Positions 39,829 to 53,329 are shown, numbered from the stretch's first letter. The stretch is DNA of 64,000 bases from Luscinia megarhynchos (GCA_034336665.1 CM067568.1:37490770-37554769); one strand, 5' to 3'. The notes: generated by a model not told the origin, from the sequence alone. A program made the numbers and translations.

Positions 39829-41799
39829 GTGAGTCACACACAGCTCAGGAACATCGCCTGCTCCTTTTTCTATTCCTTGCACATTTTTATGATGAGTTTC
39901 ATTGATTAGGAAAGTCTACGTGTGCTGAACTCATTGTAAAGTAGATCAGGGTTGTTTTGGTCTTTGAAATGTCATCGTTGCAAGGAAGTAAGAATATGTG
40001 GAGAATGCAGTTGGGTGGGTGTCAGTGCTACTCAGTGCTGTGGAATCGCTGCACGTGTAAGGATGGTTAACATGAAGGGTGTAAACTGTTAAAATTTATG
40101 GTCTAAATTTTCTGAATATCTTACTGTGCACTTACAGTTCCTTTAACTATTAAAATGAAAATAAATGAAAACTTGTTTTGCTGCATTTGGAGCGTTCAGA
40201 AATAGACAGGGAATGGTAGGAGGAAACCTAGTCATGCATACAGCATATTATCTGCTGCAATGCTACAGGTTGCAATTGGCTCATAGTGACAAACAAAAAA
40301 GTTTTATTTGTATTTTGATGCATTTCTTTTTGTAGCTTTTTGAAGCAAGACCCCATTGCAATGCTCCGAAAAAAAGGAAGCTTTTACATCTAAGCATTTC
40401 TCTTACTAATAGAATATAAATTTTTAAAGATACATATGTGTCTGAGGCCTAAACTCTACTAAAACATTTTTCTTTCTTGAAATTCCAGTAGTTCTAAGCT
40501 GCTGGGCATTGTATAAATAATCGTTCAAACACATTTGTTGATGGTTTGCCAAAACCTTGAAGTAAAGTAATTTTTTTAAGGTTAGAAAACCTTAATTCAA
40601 AATTATAATTTAATGGAAAATTTTTCTAGTGATTATTATGTAGAAGCTCATTTATTTCTTTATTCCTTTTAAAATTATTACTTTAGAAGAAAAAGGATAG
40701 ATCCTATTTATATAAGTGCTTCCAAACATCTGCAGTTTAAAGTACATAATTCACAGTGACACCAAAGGTTGGTTTGTGTTTTGACTGGATGACTTTGGTA
40801 TTATTTTTGTCTGCAAAGGAAAGAGTGTATAGCATCCAAGTCGTGCAAGATGTTTGCCTCTCCAGAAATTTTGATGAATTTGGGACAAGGGGCAGACTGT
40901 TAAAAAAAAATATTGAGTGGAGGGGGAAGAAGGGCAGTCAGAGTGAGAACACTTGTGTTCCATTTGGCATATTTGAGCTGGGAGCCAGTCTGAAGTACAG
41001 ATCATTACAAAGCAAAGTTAGAAAAGGTGAACAAAATAACGACTGAGAGAAAAATCAGTTGAATTGTTTTTGTTTGCGTCACATGCTTATTTATTGTATT
41101 CAGGTTTCCACAGGTGAAGATTTGAAAACATAACAGGTGAAAAAGTAGCTTTGTTTCTTCATCTTTTTCATGTTTGATGTCTGGAGTAATTATTTGTACT
41201 TCAGTTATTCACTGCAGTGAATATGTGTTAACTAATTTCAAAACATAGAAGCACTTTATCACTTCTGGAAGTATTATGCTGTGTTGTAGTAGGATCTCAG
41301 TGGCACATAAACTTATCTTTCAGCGGTATTGATGCATTTTCCATCAATGTATAGTGTGTCACTTACTTTGCTCATGAGCATTTTACTTAAAATGCATAAA
41401 GGAAAAAAATGCATACGTAAAGTACTTCTGCCAATCAGATGGACTCTTGACTTTTCTAGGATTTGGAGAACATAAACCATTTTCCCAAGTGATTCAGTAG
41501 GAAGTAGGTTATTTTTATTTCACACTACTTCAGTAATTGAGAATTCCAGTTCAGCAAGGTCTTCATGCATCAAAGTCCACATAATGTGGCAGAGTACTCA
41601 GTGTTTGAAGTGAAGGCACTGATATGCAATCAAGTCATTATGCACTGGCTGACCCAGAGTGAGAGACTTAGCACTCACTTTTGATTTTTGTGTAACTTGA
41701 AAAATATGTTGCCTTAAGTTTAATGACAAAATTAAGCTACTTGTGGGACACTGTGGTTATGTGCTTTTAAACTAGGGAGGCCCGATAAGACTGACTGGT

Positions 41800-41892
41800 G
41801 TGATCACATCAGACCAAAGATCCACCTGCCTCACCAGCCTGACCTCTCTCAGGTCAGTACAGGAACAAGCACGTTGCAATACCTCCATCTAG
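41800..41892. mobile_element. Ancient CR1/L3-like repeat fragment
   Basis: The string 'atcacatcagaccaaagatc' followed by 'cacctgcctcaccagcctga' and 'caggaacaagca' resembles the widespread old amniote CR1/L3-type motif that usually reads 'tcagaccaaaggtccatcta' with a later 'caagca' section. It is highly diverged; orientation and subfamily are not assigned. Confidence 0.4.
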
Positions 41893-42271
41893 GCACTGTG
41901 GTTTTTTTCAGCAAGCTCCTCAAGTGTACTCCTTTGTATTTATGCCAGAGCTGATTCTTAAGTTTGTAAGCACTGCAAGTTTTGATAAGGACTTTAGATG
42001 AACATATGTATTCTAATGAAATGTTATCTTTATGTGTACCAGTTGAATAAGACAACCAAATATTTTTCAGAATTCAGGAAAGAACTTAGTGCAGAATTTT
42101 GCCTCATATTAATACATTTGTTTCATTAGACTTTGACCCCCATACCTTTAATAACAGAGACAAATCAATTCCTTTCCTTTTCCCCTAGCATATAAATGGC
42201 ATAATGTGTTGACTTTTTTTCCCCCTAACATATTGCCATAAGTTCAGGAGAGGTTAGTTTGGATTCCTTTT

Positions 42272-42298
42272 AATGAAAGGCAATGAAAGGCAATGAAA
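42272..42298. repeat. Short tandem 10-mer (AATGAAAGGC), about 2.7 copies
   Basis: AATGAAAGGC is repeated twice and then continued as AATGAAA. Confidence 0.85.
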
Positions 42299-44690
42299 AA
42301 TATTATATGCCATATAGTAATATTAAAAGCAAATATAGCTGTAACAGGATTAAATAGCCACCAGGACTGTATTTGTAGTAAGGAAGTGTTATGGTTTTCT
42401 GTTATATTCAGTTTCAGCTGTTGATTCCTGAGCCAGGTAGTGTCACAGTACCCTTTCCTGAATCAAATCTGTGCTGAAATACAAAATGAGAAATTCATCT
42501 GACGTTTCCATGCTAGTTCAGTGAGATGAGAGCAAGGGACCCTGGTGTAGCAAAATATTTTTGTCTCTTTGAAAGCGCAGGAACAGCCTGATTGACCTAA
42601 GAAGTGCAGAGTTAAACAGGCTTCTGCATGAAACCTCTAGGGATAGTTGCTGTCTTCATACAAACTACACAGGGACCAAATGGTTGGGGACAGGAGGCTG
42701 CTGTGCTCGATGTTAATGCTTTGCTCTATTCCATCTTTGTCCCTACTAACATTATTTCTCCCGTGGCTTGCAGATTTTGCTTTACTTTTGTGTAATGTCT
42801 GAACCTTTTACTTTGAGAACACCTCAGTGGAGAATGATGTTAAATAATGATCAAAAAAACCCCATCAATCTGTGTAGATTTGGCAGGCAGTGTAACACTA
42901 TGTTAACGTGTTACAGGTACAGGTTGAAGAAGAAAATGCTGAAAAGCTGACAGCATGTTAAAGATGATTTGTTTATACAAGTGCTAAAGTTATGTTTGAT
43001 ATGTTAATGCAACCTCATTTTCTAGTAAAGGCCAAACACTATTAAGTGGTTATTTGCATTGATTTTTCTATCTTCTGAAATACTTGATTCAAGGTAAACC
43101 ATCTTTACTCCTTTTGTATAACTGGGACTGGGGCTGTCTTTTAGCAGTCACTTTCTGGGTGTGCCTCATGGACTTTACTTAGTGATATTCTTCTGGTCCA
43201 TTTCTTGACCTCTGCATCAGTGTCCCTTGTAGCAGATGCTCCTTTTTCATTTAGTCTGGATTTTCCTTTTGGTATTCCAACTCCTGCCTGGAGAGTCACT
43301 GAATTGGGGTCACACCCACTGCAGCTTGAACCAGTGCCTCTCACAAATATCCTCATTTTGCTGAATCATGTTACCTGATGCTCATTAAAAAAGACTCAAC
43401 AGTAGCCTAACAGTTTACATTTTAACATGAGAGGGTCTTGTTTACTTGGCTGTCTATCCTTGCTTTCCTAGCTGAATCTCTTCTTATCCTTTTGGTATGT
43501 TACCTGCTTTGCTTTTCGTTTTGTGTCTTAGCTGCTTTTGATATATCCTGTGCTGGGTACAAAGGTATTTATTTCAAAAGACCAAGTGTATTTAGAAGAG
43601 TTGCAATTGTGAATGCACACAGTAGACCACACAGTAAAGTTAATTCTTAGAAAGTTGTTTGTGTGATACCTTTATAAAATTATGTTACCATTTCCAAAGC
43701 TTTAATATCTTTTACTTGGCAAAGTCATCAGTGTTCTGATCAAGACATTTTATCATTGATATGTGTCCACACTGCTCTCAATATTCCTTGATATACTCAA
43801 AGTGTCTAAGTTAGAGAAGCAGTTTTCTCAATTACCAGCCTGTGTTTCTTAATGTGTTGAATTAATGGGAATTTGCATTTAAGGGCACAATTAATCCTCA
43901 GATCCGATATTTAGGTAACCTGTGTTGCACAAAATATATTGTTTTCCCAAGTGTGCAAGTTTTCACAGTTTTGAGATATCAGAATTTAGGCGTAGTATTT
44001 CAAATTAAACACTTCCTTTAGCTTTCAGCTTTCTTAAAAGGATACATCCGACATTTCCTTTTTGTCAGTACCAAGTTTGGATGATGTCTTCCCTTCACTG
44101 TGCTCCAAAAAGTATTTTTATGTATGTTTTTAGAAGGAAATTCAATTTCTTACTTGCAGCTGTTGGCATTTTAGAGCCCTGGAGTGAACCAATAAAAACA
44201 CATGTTCTTTTAAAGAACATCTATTTTTACTGGATCCTGCTAACAACTAGTGACACAGAATTCAAAAAATGTTGGCTCAAATGAACAGAAGGGCTGCATT
44301 GTTTTAAATTCTATTTTTAAAACTTTTTTTTTACAGCAAGGTTATGCTAAAATTTCATAGACTCCTGCTCTTATGAAAAAGAGTGCTTGCCTTTAGAATG
44401 CTATTTTGATATTTTAAAGGTAGCTCAGGTATCAAAATTGTAACATTTAAAACTTTATTCAAACATACATAGTATTGCTGTTTAAGACTATTATTATAAT
44501 GCTTTCACAAAGAGAGTAATTGAAGCTTTTACTTCCTAGACAACTGAGAATAAATCAGAATATCTTCTGTTAATACATTGTTTCCAACATAGTAAAACTC
44601 TTAGGTGCAAAGGTCAAATTAGATCACCATTTATTTTGTTGATGCCCCAAATTGAATTCAAGCAGTATTCTAGTTGAAAATGCCCTGGGT

Positions 44691-44719
44691 TTTTGTTTGT
44701 TTGTTTGTTTGTTTGTTTT
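44691..44719. repeat. (TTTG)n microsatellite
   Basis: About seven TTTG units in an intronic T-rich context. Confidence 0.9.
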
Positions 44720-45452
44720 CAGATTTCAACAGTCTCAGCAGAAATGAAATTAAAGAGAAATTACAAAATGTTCCCAAATTTGATGTAAATGTAATCATAT
44801 CAAGGTTGACATGATAAGGAGGTTCATCCATTTTATGTTATCTGTCTTGCATCTTTACTGTACTTCACTTGTTCTGTGTTCTGCAAGATTCTGGAGTCCC
44901 ACTGCTGTTGATTGCAGTGTCCTGTCTTCACAGGAGAGAAATGGAGAGTGGAATTAAGATTGCACCCATGCTTTCAGTGGTACAATATGCTCTGAGATCT
45001 TATTCTCATGCAGTCCTGTAGCTAAGTTTTGCTCTTAGCATATTTTCACATACCATTTGGATTCAAGAGAACAGCATGATTATAATTATAAATTCAGATT
45101 TTAAATGTAAATTGAGATTTTAGTAATTTAAATAATATTTACTCTACATAAACTTCTTTTGTTGTCAAATTGTGGATTCCAAAACAGTTTTGAAGAAGAA
45201 TGCTGGCAAAGCATAAAAATCAGTGTCCTGGTGATTTTACATGATGTAATGTACAGGATCTGCAATGGTAGGTTGAATTTTTTTAATGGTGTTTAAATCA
45301 CGTAAACTAAGGGAAAAATGTTGCTAGAGAACAAAAACAAACAAACATAGTCTGTGTTTTGTTCTTCAGTAGTTTTATTAGCATTTCCATATCTGCAAAT
45401 ACATAATTTTCATGCTGGACATGGAAAAAGGGTTACATCTGTTATTTGTGAT

Positions 45453-45478
45453 TGTGTGTGTGTGTGTGTGTGTGCGTG
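45453..45478. repeat. (GT)n microsatellite
   Basis: About eleven TG units and then an interrupted cgtg end. Confidence 0.93.
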
Positions 45479-45586
45479 AGATAAACACAGATGTTAAATA
45501 TCTCAAGTATATGAAAATACAATCAAATGTATCAAAAGTTGTTCCCATATGTCTTCTTGGTGCTTCGTCTGGTATTTTTTTCCTGG

Positions 45587-45610
45587 TTTTTTTTTTTTTT
45601 TTTTTTTTTT
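45587..45610. repeat. Poly-T run, 24 T
   Basis: A homopolymer that produces spurious Phe/Lys-rich frames on both strands. A second 17-T run lies at 46000-46016. Confidence 0.92.
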
Positions 45611-46368
45611 GTAAAACATGTTTTTTTGTAAGGCAAAGAACTGTCTGCAGACAACTAATTGCTCTTTCAAACCAAGGATCTGGGAAAGACCTTTTATAGT
45701 ATATGTAAAAAAGAGCAAAATATGATTTGGTTTACAACTTTCAGATTTTTAATGATTAAAGTAAATGCTCAGTAGACAGCAGTAAGTCTACATGTATAGG
45801 CACACAGTAGCAAGTGCTAATTTTTTCATTTTTTGTCATTAAGTTAAATATTTCAAGAAAAAAATCTTGACACTTCCTTCAGTATGTTGTGTGTGTTGGA
45901 GAATTAGAGTAACCTTTTAGTATGAAAAATACAAGTTAAAAATTTCATCTATATTTTCTAATAAAAGGCTGGATCCTTGATTTGGGAGGAGGTTCTTTCT
46001 TTTTTTTTTTTTTTTTCATTTCAAAAAGCATAGATTCTTTTCTTTATATCTAGTTACTTAATACATAAAAGCCAAAATCTAGCCATATATTGGCACAACT
46101 AGGAGCAGAAATTCAACCCAACATTCTGATAAATTTCTTGTCTGATACATAGCTTTTTTGGCATACTGTTGGACCAGGAAGAAACTGAATAATGATACAC
46201 ATTTTAAAAATGTTGCTTTATTACTGTCTGGGATTGTAACTTTCTTTTGTCTCATGCTTTCACTACTGCAGAAATAGTGATGGGGTTATTTACGTTAAGT
46301 CGTTTGGCTTGTTGAAAAAAAAATATGCCCACACTCCTCTACTTAATGGGATTCTTTCCTCGTTGCAG

Positions 46369-46476
46369 TGCAAACGGCTGGAGCAGGAGCTTCATCATCT
46401 GAAAGAGCAGAACCAGACTTCAGCAAACAACACGAGACATATGACTGCTGAAAACAATCAAGAACGTGCTCTGAAG
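46369..46476 (+). CDS. MIPOL1: MIPOL1 coding exon, coiled coil
   Basis: This is a 108-nt exon of 36 whole codons, phase 0 at both ends. The acceptor tttcctcgttgcag ends at 46368 and the donor gtaaat starts at 46477. It reads CKRLEQELHHLKEQNQTSAN, then NTRHMTAENNQERALK. Human MIPOL1 has CKRLEQELHHVKEQNQTSAN here, so the call is secure. It follows the exon at 25682 directly (SQ|CKRL). It is the last MIPOL1 exon that I can find. The rest of the coiled coil and the C-terminus (in human beginning AKLLSMQQ) are not seen before 64000. Confidence 0.97.
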
Positions 46477-48083
46477 GTAAATCTCCATTTCTTCTTGCAG
46501 GCAAATTAAGGTTGTAAGCCCCTGGTGCCAGCTTTCTGGGCTGCATATATCAGTTGTGTACATTTCGGCAGAAGTGAGCTATGGTGTTTGCCAACAACTG
46601 CTTCTTTAAACACAGATACAGCACCCGTCTGTTATGGTTTTATTTTATTTTGCGTATGAAAGCAACAAGAAAAAAATAACAATTCTCTAAATTATTGGGC
46701 TGGTAATTAACACTAAATTCTTGATGTCTGTCCATGCAATATTACATTGTATAAGCTGAAGAAACTGCAACTATTTGCCTCGTGGTACCTTTGCAAAACT
46801 AATATTTTAAAGCATGGCTGTTTGATCTGCTCCCAGCAGTGTGTGCTATATTAATAACATTGTTGACCGATACTACTAGTGACCACATAGTTGATACTAC
46901 TATTTGCAAAAGGGTAGCTACTTGGAATTGGGAGGAGGAATAATAAGTCTTGTCAATAGGAATAAAAATGAGCAGAGAGGCGGGAGAGGGTCAGAGAAAG
47001 GACAGTGTAAAGTGACAGGTTATTGCTGCTTTGAGAAAGGGAAATTGTAATGTCAGTGGAATTGATAGCTACATACCCTGCAATCTCACCGCTAGCCGGG
47101 ATAAGAGACTGTGCCAGGTAAGATGTGCAAGCATTGTGCACACCTCTTCAGCCACTTTATTCTTTAAAATCTCTTTTATCAGTAGTGGAGATACAATACA
47201 AATACAGAAGTTACTCTGTTTATACTGTGTTGTCATTTCAAAGCTGTTTGATTTAGACCGTAAGATCCAAAGGTATCTCAATTAGAGATAGCTTTTCCTC
47301 TGCCTCCTTTTTCTACTTTTTTTTTAAAATCTGGGCAACATCATTTTACATACAACAATTTTACCAAAGCAATAACAGTATAATAATAAAAGTAAATCCT
47401 TGTGTAGTTTGATATTTCTCAGTAAGAAAAACAATAAATATAATGATAATAAATGGAGAGAGCTGTGTGCCATACAAATGCTGTCTATTTCCTGGGTTTG
47501 TAATTGCCATCAAAATCTACAGTGAATATTACAAAATCAGGATACAATACTGAAAGCAGATGATTAGAAATAGAGATCATAAACATTCAGGGCTATTTCT
47601 GACTGGAATAACAGCATCATTTTAAATCTGGTGTCACTAAAAGTTAGTGCTTGCCAGGCATGCTACTTATTTTACATAGTATTGTTTTTCATTAATTGCA
47701 TGCTGACTTGTTTTTTCTGTGTCATTGAAAATATTGTGCAGAGAGCCTTTCTGCTAGAAAAAAGTTTTATTTAAGCTACGCCTTTTGCATTTAATATTGT
47801 CTGACATAACGCTACAGAATAATTATATTTTCAGAGCAAGAAGTGATTTGATAGTTCAGAGCGTTACTAGGATTTCATTCTAAGCCAGATATTGCTCTCC
47901 CAGCACCTAATCTTTAAAGAATTTCATTTCTGACTGTCACAGGAATTTTTTTTATTTTTCAAAGTTAAAGGTTAATTGATCATAGTCTCTTAGAGATGAG
48001 AGTCTGGGGAGGAAAAAAAAAGACCTCTTTTCAATTTTTTTAAAGTTGAACTTGTTTAATATTGTAGCTCCATAGAGTTTTAT

Positions 48084-48409
48084 TCAGTTCACATTACTGT
48101 TGCCTACAATGAGGATAGGTCCTTTGGAATATTTTTTAAAAGGCCAAGTTGTATTCTTCACCTTGAAAACTTTAAAATGCCCCAATGAAATATTGCCAGT
48201 AGTAGTTAGGTTTGATATACAGTCCATGATCATGCATCCTGACCTTATATAAATGAAAAGCTTATCACCCACGTTCAGTGTAACCACAGCCTGGAAAACT
48301 GATGTCTGGTGAGGCTGAATGGTGACTTGCTTAGGAGTGGGTTTGGTAGGTGCTCTGGGGCTGGCTGCAGATGACTGGGGTGCTCCTGCTGCTGTCAGCA
48401 GCACAGCTC
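48084..48409 (-). CDS. Candidate minus-strand terminal exon of an unrecognised nested gene
   Basis: Reading the minus strand, an acceptor with a good pyrimidine tract (atttctttctctag ending at 48410) is followed by about 108 codons open to a TGA at 48086-48084. The final A of the stop begins an AATAAA polyadenylation signal (TGAATAAA). The residues read APTKPTPKQVTIQPHQT, SVFQAVVTLNVGDKLFIYI, then NLTTTGNISLGHFKVFKV and a tail ending VGNSNVN. The 'VTLNVGDKLFIYI ... NISLGHFKV' pattern resembles the last two beta strands of TNF/C1q jelly-roll domains, but the tail after it is longer than usual. The frame stays open for about 74 codons upstream of the acceptor, so an intronless ORF (48632-48084, 182 aa) is the alternative. 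Function is not assigned. Confidence 0.3.
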
Positions 48410-51400
48410 CTAGAGAAAGAAATTGCCAGTCAGAGCCCTGTGACAGGTCACACCTCCCCTGTGAAACCCTCGTGTCCTTGGCTGTCACCTCCTGCCTCTT
48501 GTGTGCATCAGTAGCTCTTGCAAGGCGGCACGCAGAGTGCAGGTACAGACCCAAGCATCCCATCCTGTCCCCTCTCCACTGCAGAGCACCCTCTGGACAT
48601 TTGACCATTTTCAGAGGAATAGGACACATCATGAGTCTCTGTGGTTCAGGATAAATATCAATCTAGCTTTTATTGTCACCACAATCCAAGAAATTGCATT
48701 TATTTTAACCACCTCCACATGCAAACTGCGGTGCTGTGCTGTGTATTATTAACCTGTGCAGGAAGAGGAATCCAGGTATTTCTTCTGAGTCTGTCCAGGT
48801 CAGCTTGTATCAAGGAAGGTTTTTTTAAAAAAAAAATCTGTAATTTTCCCTATTCTCTTACACTTAATTGGTGTCAAGGCAATCTGTTGATTCAGTTTGG
48901 CAGAAGATGTATCCTGAGGATGAGGAATTTGATCTACTTTAGATTATCTTAAGGGAGTAACAAAAGTGTAAGCATAAGTTGGGGTTCAGGGATATTTGCA
49001 ATCTTAACTGGATAAAAATACAGCAATCGGAATAAGCTAGATTAAGGATGGTGTGAAAGTTTGTGATAAAAGATGAGATCATTACCTCTATGGGAACCTG
49101 AAATACACTCAAGAGCAAAACCCAGTGGCCATTTGTTTCTTTTTTACTTTTTAAAATCATCTCACAGTAGTGAGTTGTTGGAAGGAAAAAAAGTGTAAGA
49201 TCAAGCCACAAGAAACCTATTTCATTCCATTGATGTTAGGGTCTATTAGGTAAAATAAGCTGCAAGCTTTCAGATTTATTTTTTGATCTATCATCTCACA
49301 GGGCTACTGCCACCCTTCTTTGGGGCAGTAGCCATCCATAGGAAGGAGTGAGACAAAGAGGCAGGGAGACTATAACTGTGGGAGATGTGGTGGCAGTAAT
49401 TTGGCTAGGTTCAGGATCTGGAAATCACAAGTATGATATACGCATTCTCTTGCAGATTTTTCATTTTACACATTTAGATTCCATGTCACACCTGAGGATA
49501 ATGTGACAAATAAAACATATGATACAGAAGGCATGCAGTACACATTCTAACATTCTATTTTATCTTACTGTGCCATATAACATCTGCACATAGCTCTTCT
49601 TATCTATTCTCTGTGTACATATTAGTAATATGTGATGTAAAATTTCCATATTTAATGTATTTATTGCACAGAAAATTCCTTATAGTATTGTGGGCCATTC
49701 AGGACCACAACGCCAAACTGGCACCTCTTATTTTTATCATATTCTTATTGGTCATAGTGGATTGTATTAATTTGAAAAGGCCAGTTTCAAATCTTCCCTC
49801 CAGGCAATACCCACAGCTGCACAGGTCATGCAGAGAAGCATGTGGGTCCCTATTTCCACAGTTAAAGTAAAATAATCCTCTTCTTTGTGAAACCATTTTT
49901 TAAAATCTCTTATTATATTTCACATTGAATTATAGCTAAATCTTTTAGGGATAATTGCTTCCTAAGGGTCTATACATTTGTGCTCTTAGTAAATTTTCAT
50001 AAAATAAGATCTGAGAGTGCTTTGCAGTTCTAATGTGCCAGGGTCTATATGTAAGATTATTCATTTTTTCCTATTTTTCTATAATTAACATTTGGTCTCT
50101 ACTGATTCTGGTAAATGTATTCCCATAATACACAGAAACAACTGTTTCAATTAAACATAGAAAACTTGAAGAATTGCTACTTTTGCATTATTTTTCAAAT
50201 ACTCATTCATTTTACTCTTGTTAGCTTTGTAGTGTGTAATTTTTGAATTCAGAGTTTTCACCAATACATTTTTTCTTAAGAAAAATAAAAATTTTACCAG
50301 TGTCCATGTCCTCTTTACTGAGTTGAAGAAGAAGAGGAAATAATTCTTGTGAAACCAATAACTTAATGTGGAATTTCATGGAAAATGTTTAACTGGATTT
50401 GACTGAAATAGAGAGAAGAAACTTTTTTTATCCTGCAGGCCTTCTCTATTTTGTAATTTCTAATTAGATAGTGTATTCTTCTCAAAGCAGCTATTAGTGC
50501 ACTTTAAAGATCAGAAAGACATAGTAATTTTATTTTCAAGGCAAACTTTTGAGAAGAGGACTATTTCATGGTGATACATAAATCAGGTGCCCTTTACTAA
50601 CCAAATGAGGTTACTCCATCCAATTATAATAGCAACCTCAAGAGCTCCAGAACTCACTCTGTGGCTTAAACCCAAAAGCAATTATGCTTTTCATCCTGTA
50701 TGTCATGTGCTGCTATCTAGAATAAAGGACTGCTGTCACATTGGCAAATGATTTTATAGGTGTGTTTGAACATGGAATGCCAGCTTTATGTTGGAAATGG
50801 AAGGGGTGAAGGAAATTGCAGATCTGTCTCTCAGTGAGAGGGGATACACTGTGCCCTTGCATTTACTTCTGGTCTGTATCTGTTTTTCTGAAACTAAAGG
50901 AACACTTCAGGACCAATGAGAATAGTTAACAGGCTTCTTGGAGGTTATCTCCGGCAAATAATACGTTGTTACAACTAATCCTGAAAGGTCCTTCATGCTA
51001 TTCATCTAATAACTTACATGGGGATAAAATACTACAGGATTTGTCAAAGTAAGCAGCAATTTCTAACTTTGTGCAAGAACTGTTTCAGTAGTGTAGTTTC
51101 TTCTCCTAAGAAGGATTCCTCTTACTCAGCTTTCAGAAGAGTTGCTCAGGTTGTAGAAAGACATAATGATTCCTTTCTCTTGTCAGTACCAACCCTAACA
51201 CAGGATGTGCCCTCATTTAAATGCCTGGGCAATATGAGAGAAAAATTTGCTATCCTGTCAGTAAAACTTGTTATAAAGCACATGAGATCACTACAATTTT
51301 TTAGAGTGGAGGTTTGATGAATTTTTAGCTCTTAAATTGCTTTTAATTGCATAGTGGAGGTGAAAATAAAAGACTAATAAAACTTGGAAGCATGCTGCTG

Positions 51401-52491
51401 ACAACCTGGATGTGAATAAGAATGCACAAACACTTTCCTTCCGTTGCTGCTTCCTAGACACTTTATCAGACAGGGTAGACACAGTTGCAATCTTAATTGC
51501 ACTGAACAATTTGCCTTTGCTTTTGCTGCACCCAGAAACACTTAATCACAAGGACTTAAAGTATGTCACTGAGGTTAGACACAAGTCTGTTCAGCTCTTA
51601 TCCATGCTAGAAGAATGATTGGTGGCTTTATGGCTTGGTGTTATTAAATAGCACCATACACCTTAGAGGATATCAGTGTGAGCTGCTGCGTTGTGTCATA
51701 AATGAACACTAAAATGAGGCCACAGAAACTCCTGCAGAAGTAATTCTGTTCATGTTCCACTTAGATAAAAATTTTCTGTGTTCATTTCTCTTTAAGTTAC
51801 AGTGTCTCCAAAAGCTGTTGCTACAGACTCTGACAGCCCACCAAGTTAACTGTATTACTGGAGAGGGAGAAAATAACTCTTGTAGTCCTACAGTGACCAC
51901 CATTCCCCCTCAGTGGAAAATACATGAGCACTTGTTGACTGGTCTTTAAAGCAGTCATTTAAAGTTTCCTTGGACTCAATTGTTCTTTTGAGTCAGATTT
52001 CATCATTCAGGGCTGGAGATCCTCAAGGGATGCCTCAAAGGGTTTCTCCTTCATCTGCTGTTATATATTTAGGAGTGTAACAGTTTGATTATGTGTATCC
52101 CTTATAAACAGGAAGTGACTAATTTATTGTATGTATTTGACCATGATCAGAAATCTGATCTACTAGTATAATCAGTGACCAGTTTTATTAATTGTTTTTT
52201 ATAGCCATCAAGCCTAGCAGGCAGGCTTTATTTAGTTATGTAGGTTTCAACAGAAAGTTGTTCACAAATGCAGTAACATAATTAGTCTCCTCCCTTCTGG
52301 TAGCTAATATTTTAGCACTGATAGATATTTGTATTCATTGATCAAAAATACCTTCTGTAGGGAGCTGAAAGTTAGAATAATTGCTTAAATATGCCATAAG
52401 CAAATAATACCTTATTTTTTCCTGATGGAAAACACTGGGAGTGAAGTTGCCCAGAAACAGTGGCTTCCAGAGTTCGATAAATGTGGCTTAC

Positions 52492-52805
52492 ATGAAATGT
52501 CTATCTGGGAGTTGAAAAGAAATTATGTTTGGTAACATTAGTAGTTGCATGATTTTCAGTGACCAGCTTCTCATGACATTAAGTGATTGTGTGGATAGAT
52601 GGCAGGGCCATTTGTACAGCTCTTGGTTCACTAAATCATTGCTGCAGGACAGAATTTTGAATACATTCAAACCTTGGGTTGTTTTCAAATAGAAGGAAAC
52701 AAATAGACATATCCAAGTTCTTGTCTTTGCTTCTTTGATTGCCCTGGCCATGCCACCTTCCTGTACCTTTAAGGTTGTCCTTTCACTGAATGCACCATCT
52801 GGCAT
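52492..52805 (-). CDS. Candidate minus-strand ORF ending at a splice donor (hypothetical)
   Basis: On the minus strand a Met-led frame starts at 52805 and stays open for 104 codons. It stops only inside a good donor, AT|gtaagcc (GT at 52491-52490). It contains a hydrophobic patch, TWICLFVSFYL, after a charged N-terminal part (AIKEAKTR), like a type II signal-anchor. No family is recognised. It lies about 4 kb upstream, in minus-strand sense, of the terminal-exon candidate at 48084-48409. A direct join of the two would be out of frame, so a middle exon would be needed. Chance is a real alternative. Confidence 0.18.
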
Positions 52806-53329
52806 GGCAGCCCTGTGTGTACAGTGTCCTCTGCACAGCAGCTACTCAGGATTTCTTGGACTCTGAAAGACCAAACACTGGTGTTTCTTACCTACTGTGA
52901 TCTCAAGTCTTTCAGAATCATTTCAAAGCAAAGTAATACATGGGTGAGAGTGAACAATAGTTGTCCATCCTGAGAAGATTGAATCTGTGTAATTAATGAT
53001 GCTTGTCTAGAGCACTGTACCTCTTTAGCATGCTTCATATTGCTGTAAACAGTTACCCAAGAATGGCACTGAATGTATCTTGATAGAATGAACAGACATC
53101 ATCTTGGCTCAAAGTGTTTGTTCACCTTGCCTGAGGACTGTAACTCTTCCTTCTCTCCTGTTAATAGATACTGAACATCTCTTAACCAAAGCAGGTATGT
53201 TTACTGAACTTTGATTCAGTTCTAAGCATTAAGGAATTCATTACTCATTCAAACTTGGTGTTTGATGCCTGCTTTGATCTGTTCCACTAACAATTCCATG
53301 CAGGTCTTTTGCTTTTAATTTGACAGCCT

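Larger units (their letters stand above)
25853..46368 (+). other. MIPOL1 large intron (20.5 kb)
   Basis: Joins the exons at 25682-25852 and 46369-46476. It holds several microsatellites, an old CR1/L3-like piece near 41800-41892, a candidate conserved non-coding block near 29900-30200 and one in-frame exon candidate (39745-39828). The remainder is AT-rich unique sequence with scattered chance ORFs. In vertebrates, MIPOL1 introns are known to carry regulatory DNA for neighbouring FOXA1; which parts do so here cannot be read from one sequence. Confidence 0.7.

Noticed and set aside
47050..47118. Exon-like segment with strong donor CAG|gtaaga
   Set aside because: The acceptor is weak, and in the frame leaving the exon at 46476 the segment meets a stop after two codons.
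48319..48654. Plus-strand open frame of 111 codons
   Set aside because: It is the complement of the better supported minus-strand candidate at 48084-48632 and shares its GC-richer composition; it is considered a shadow.
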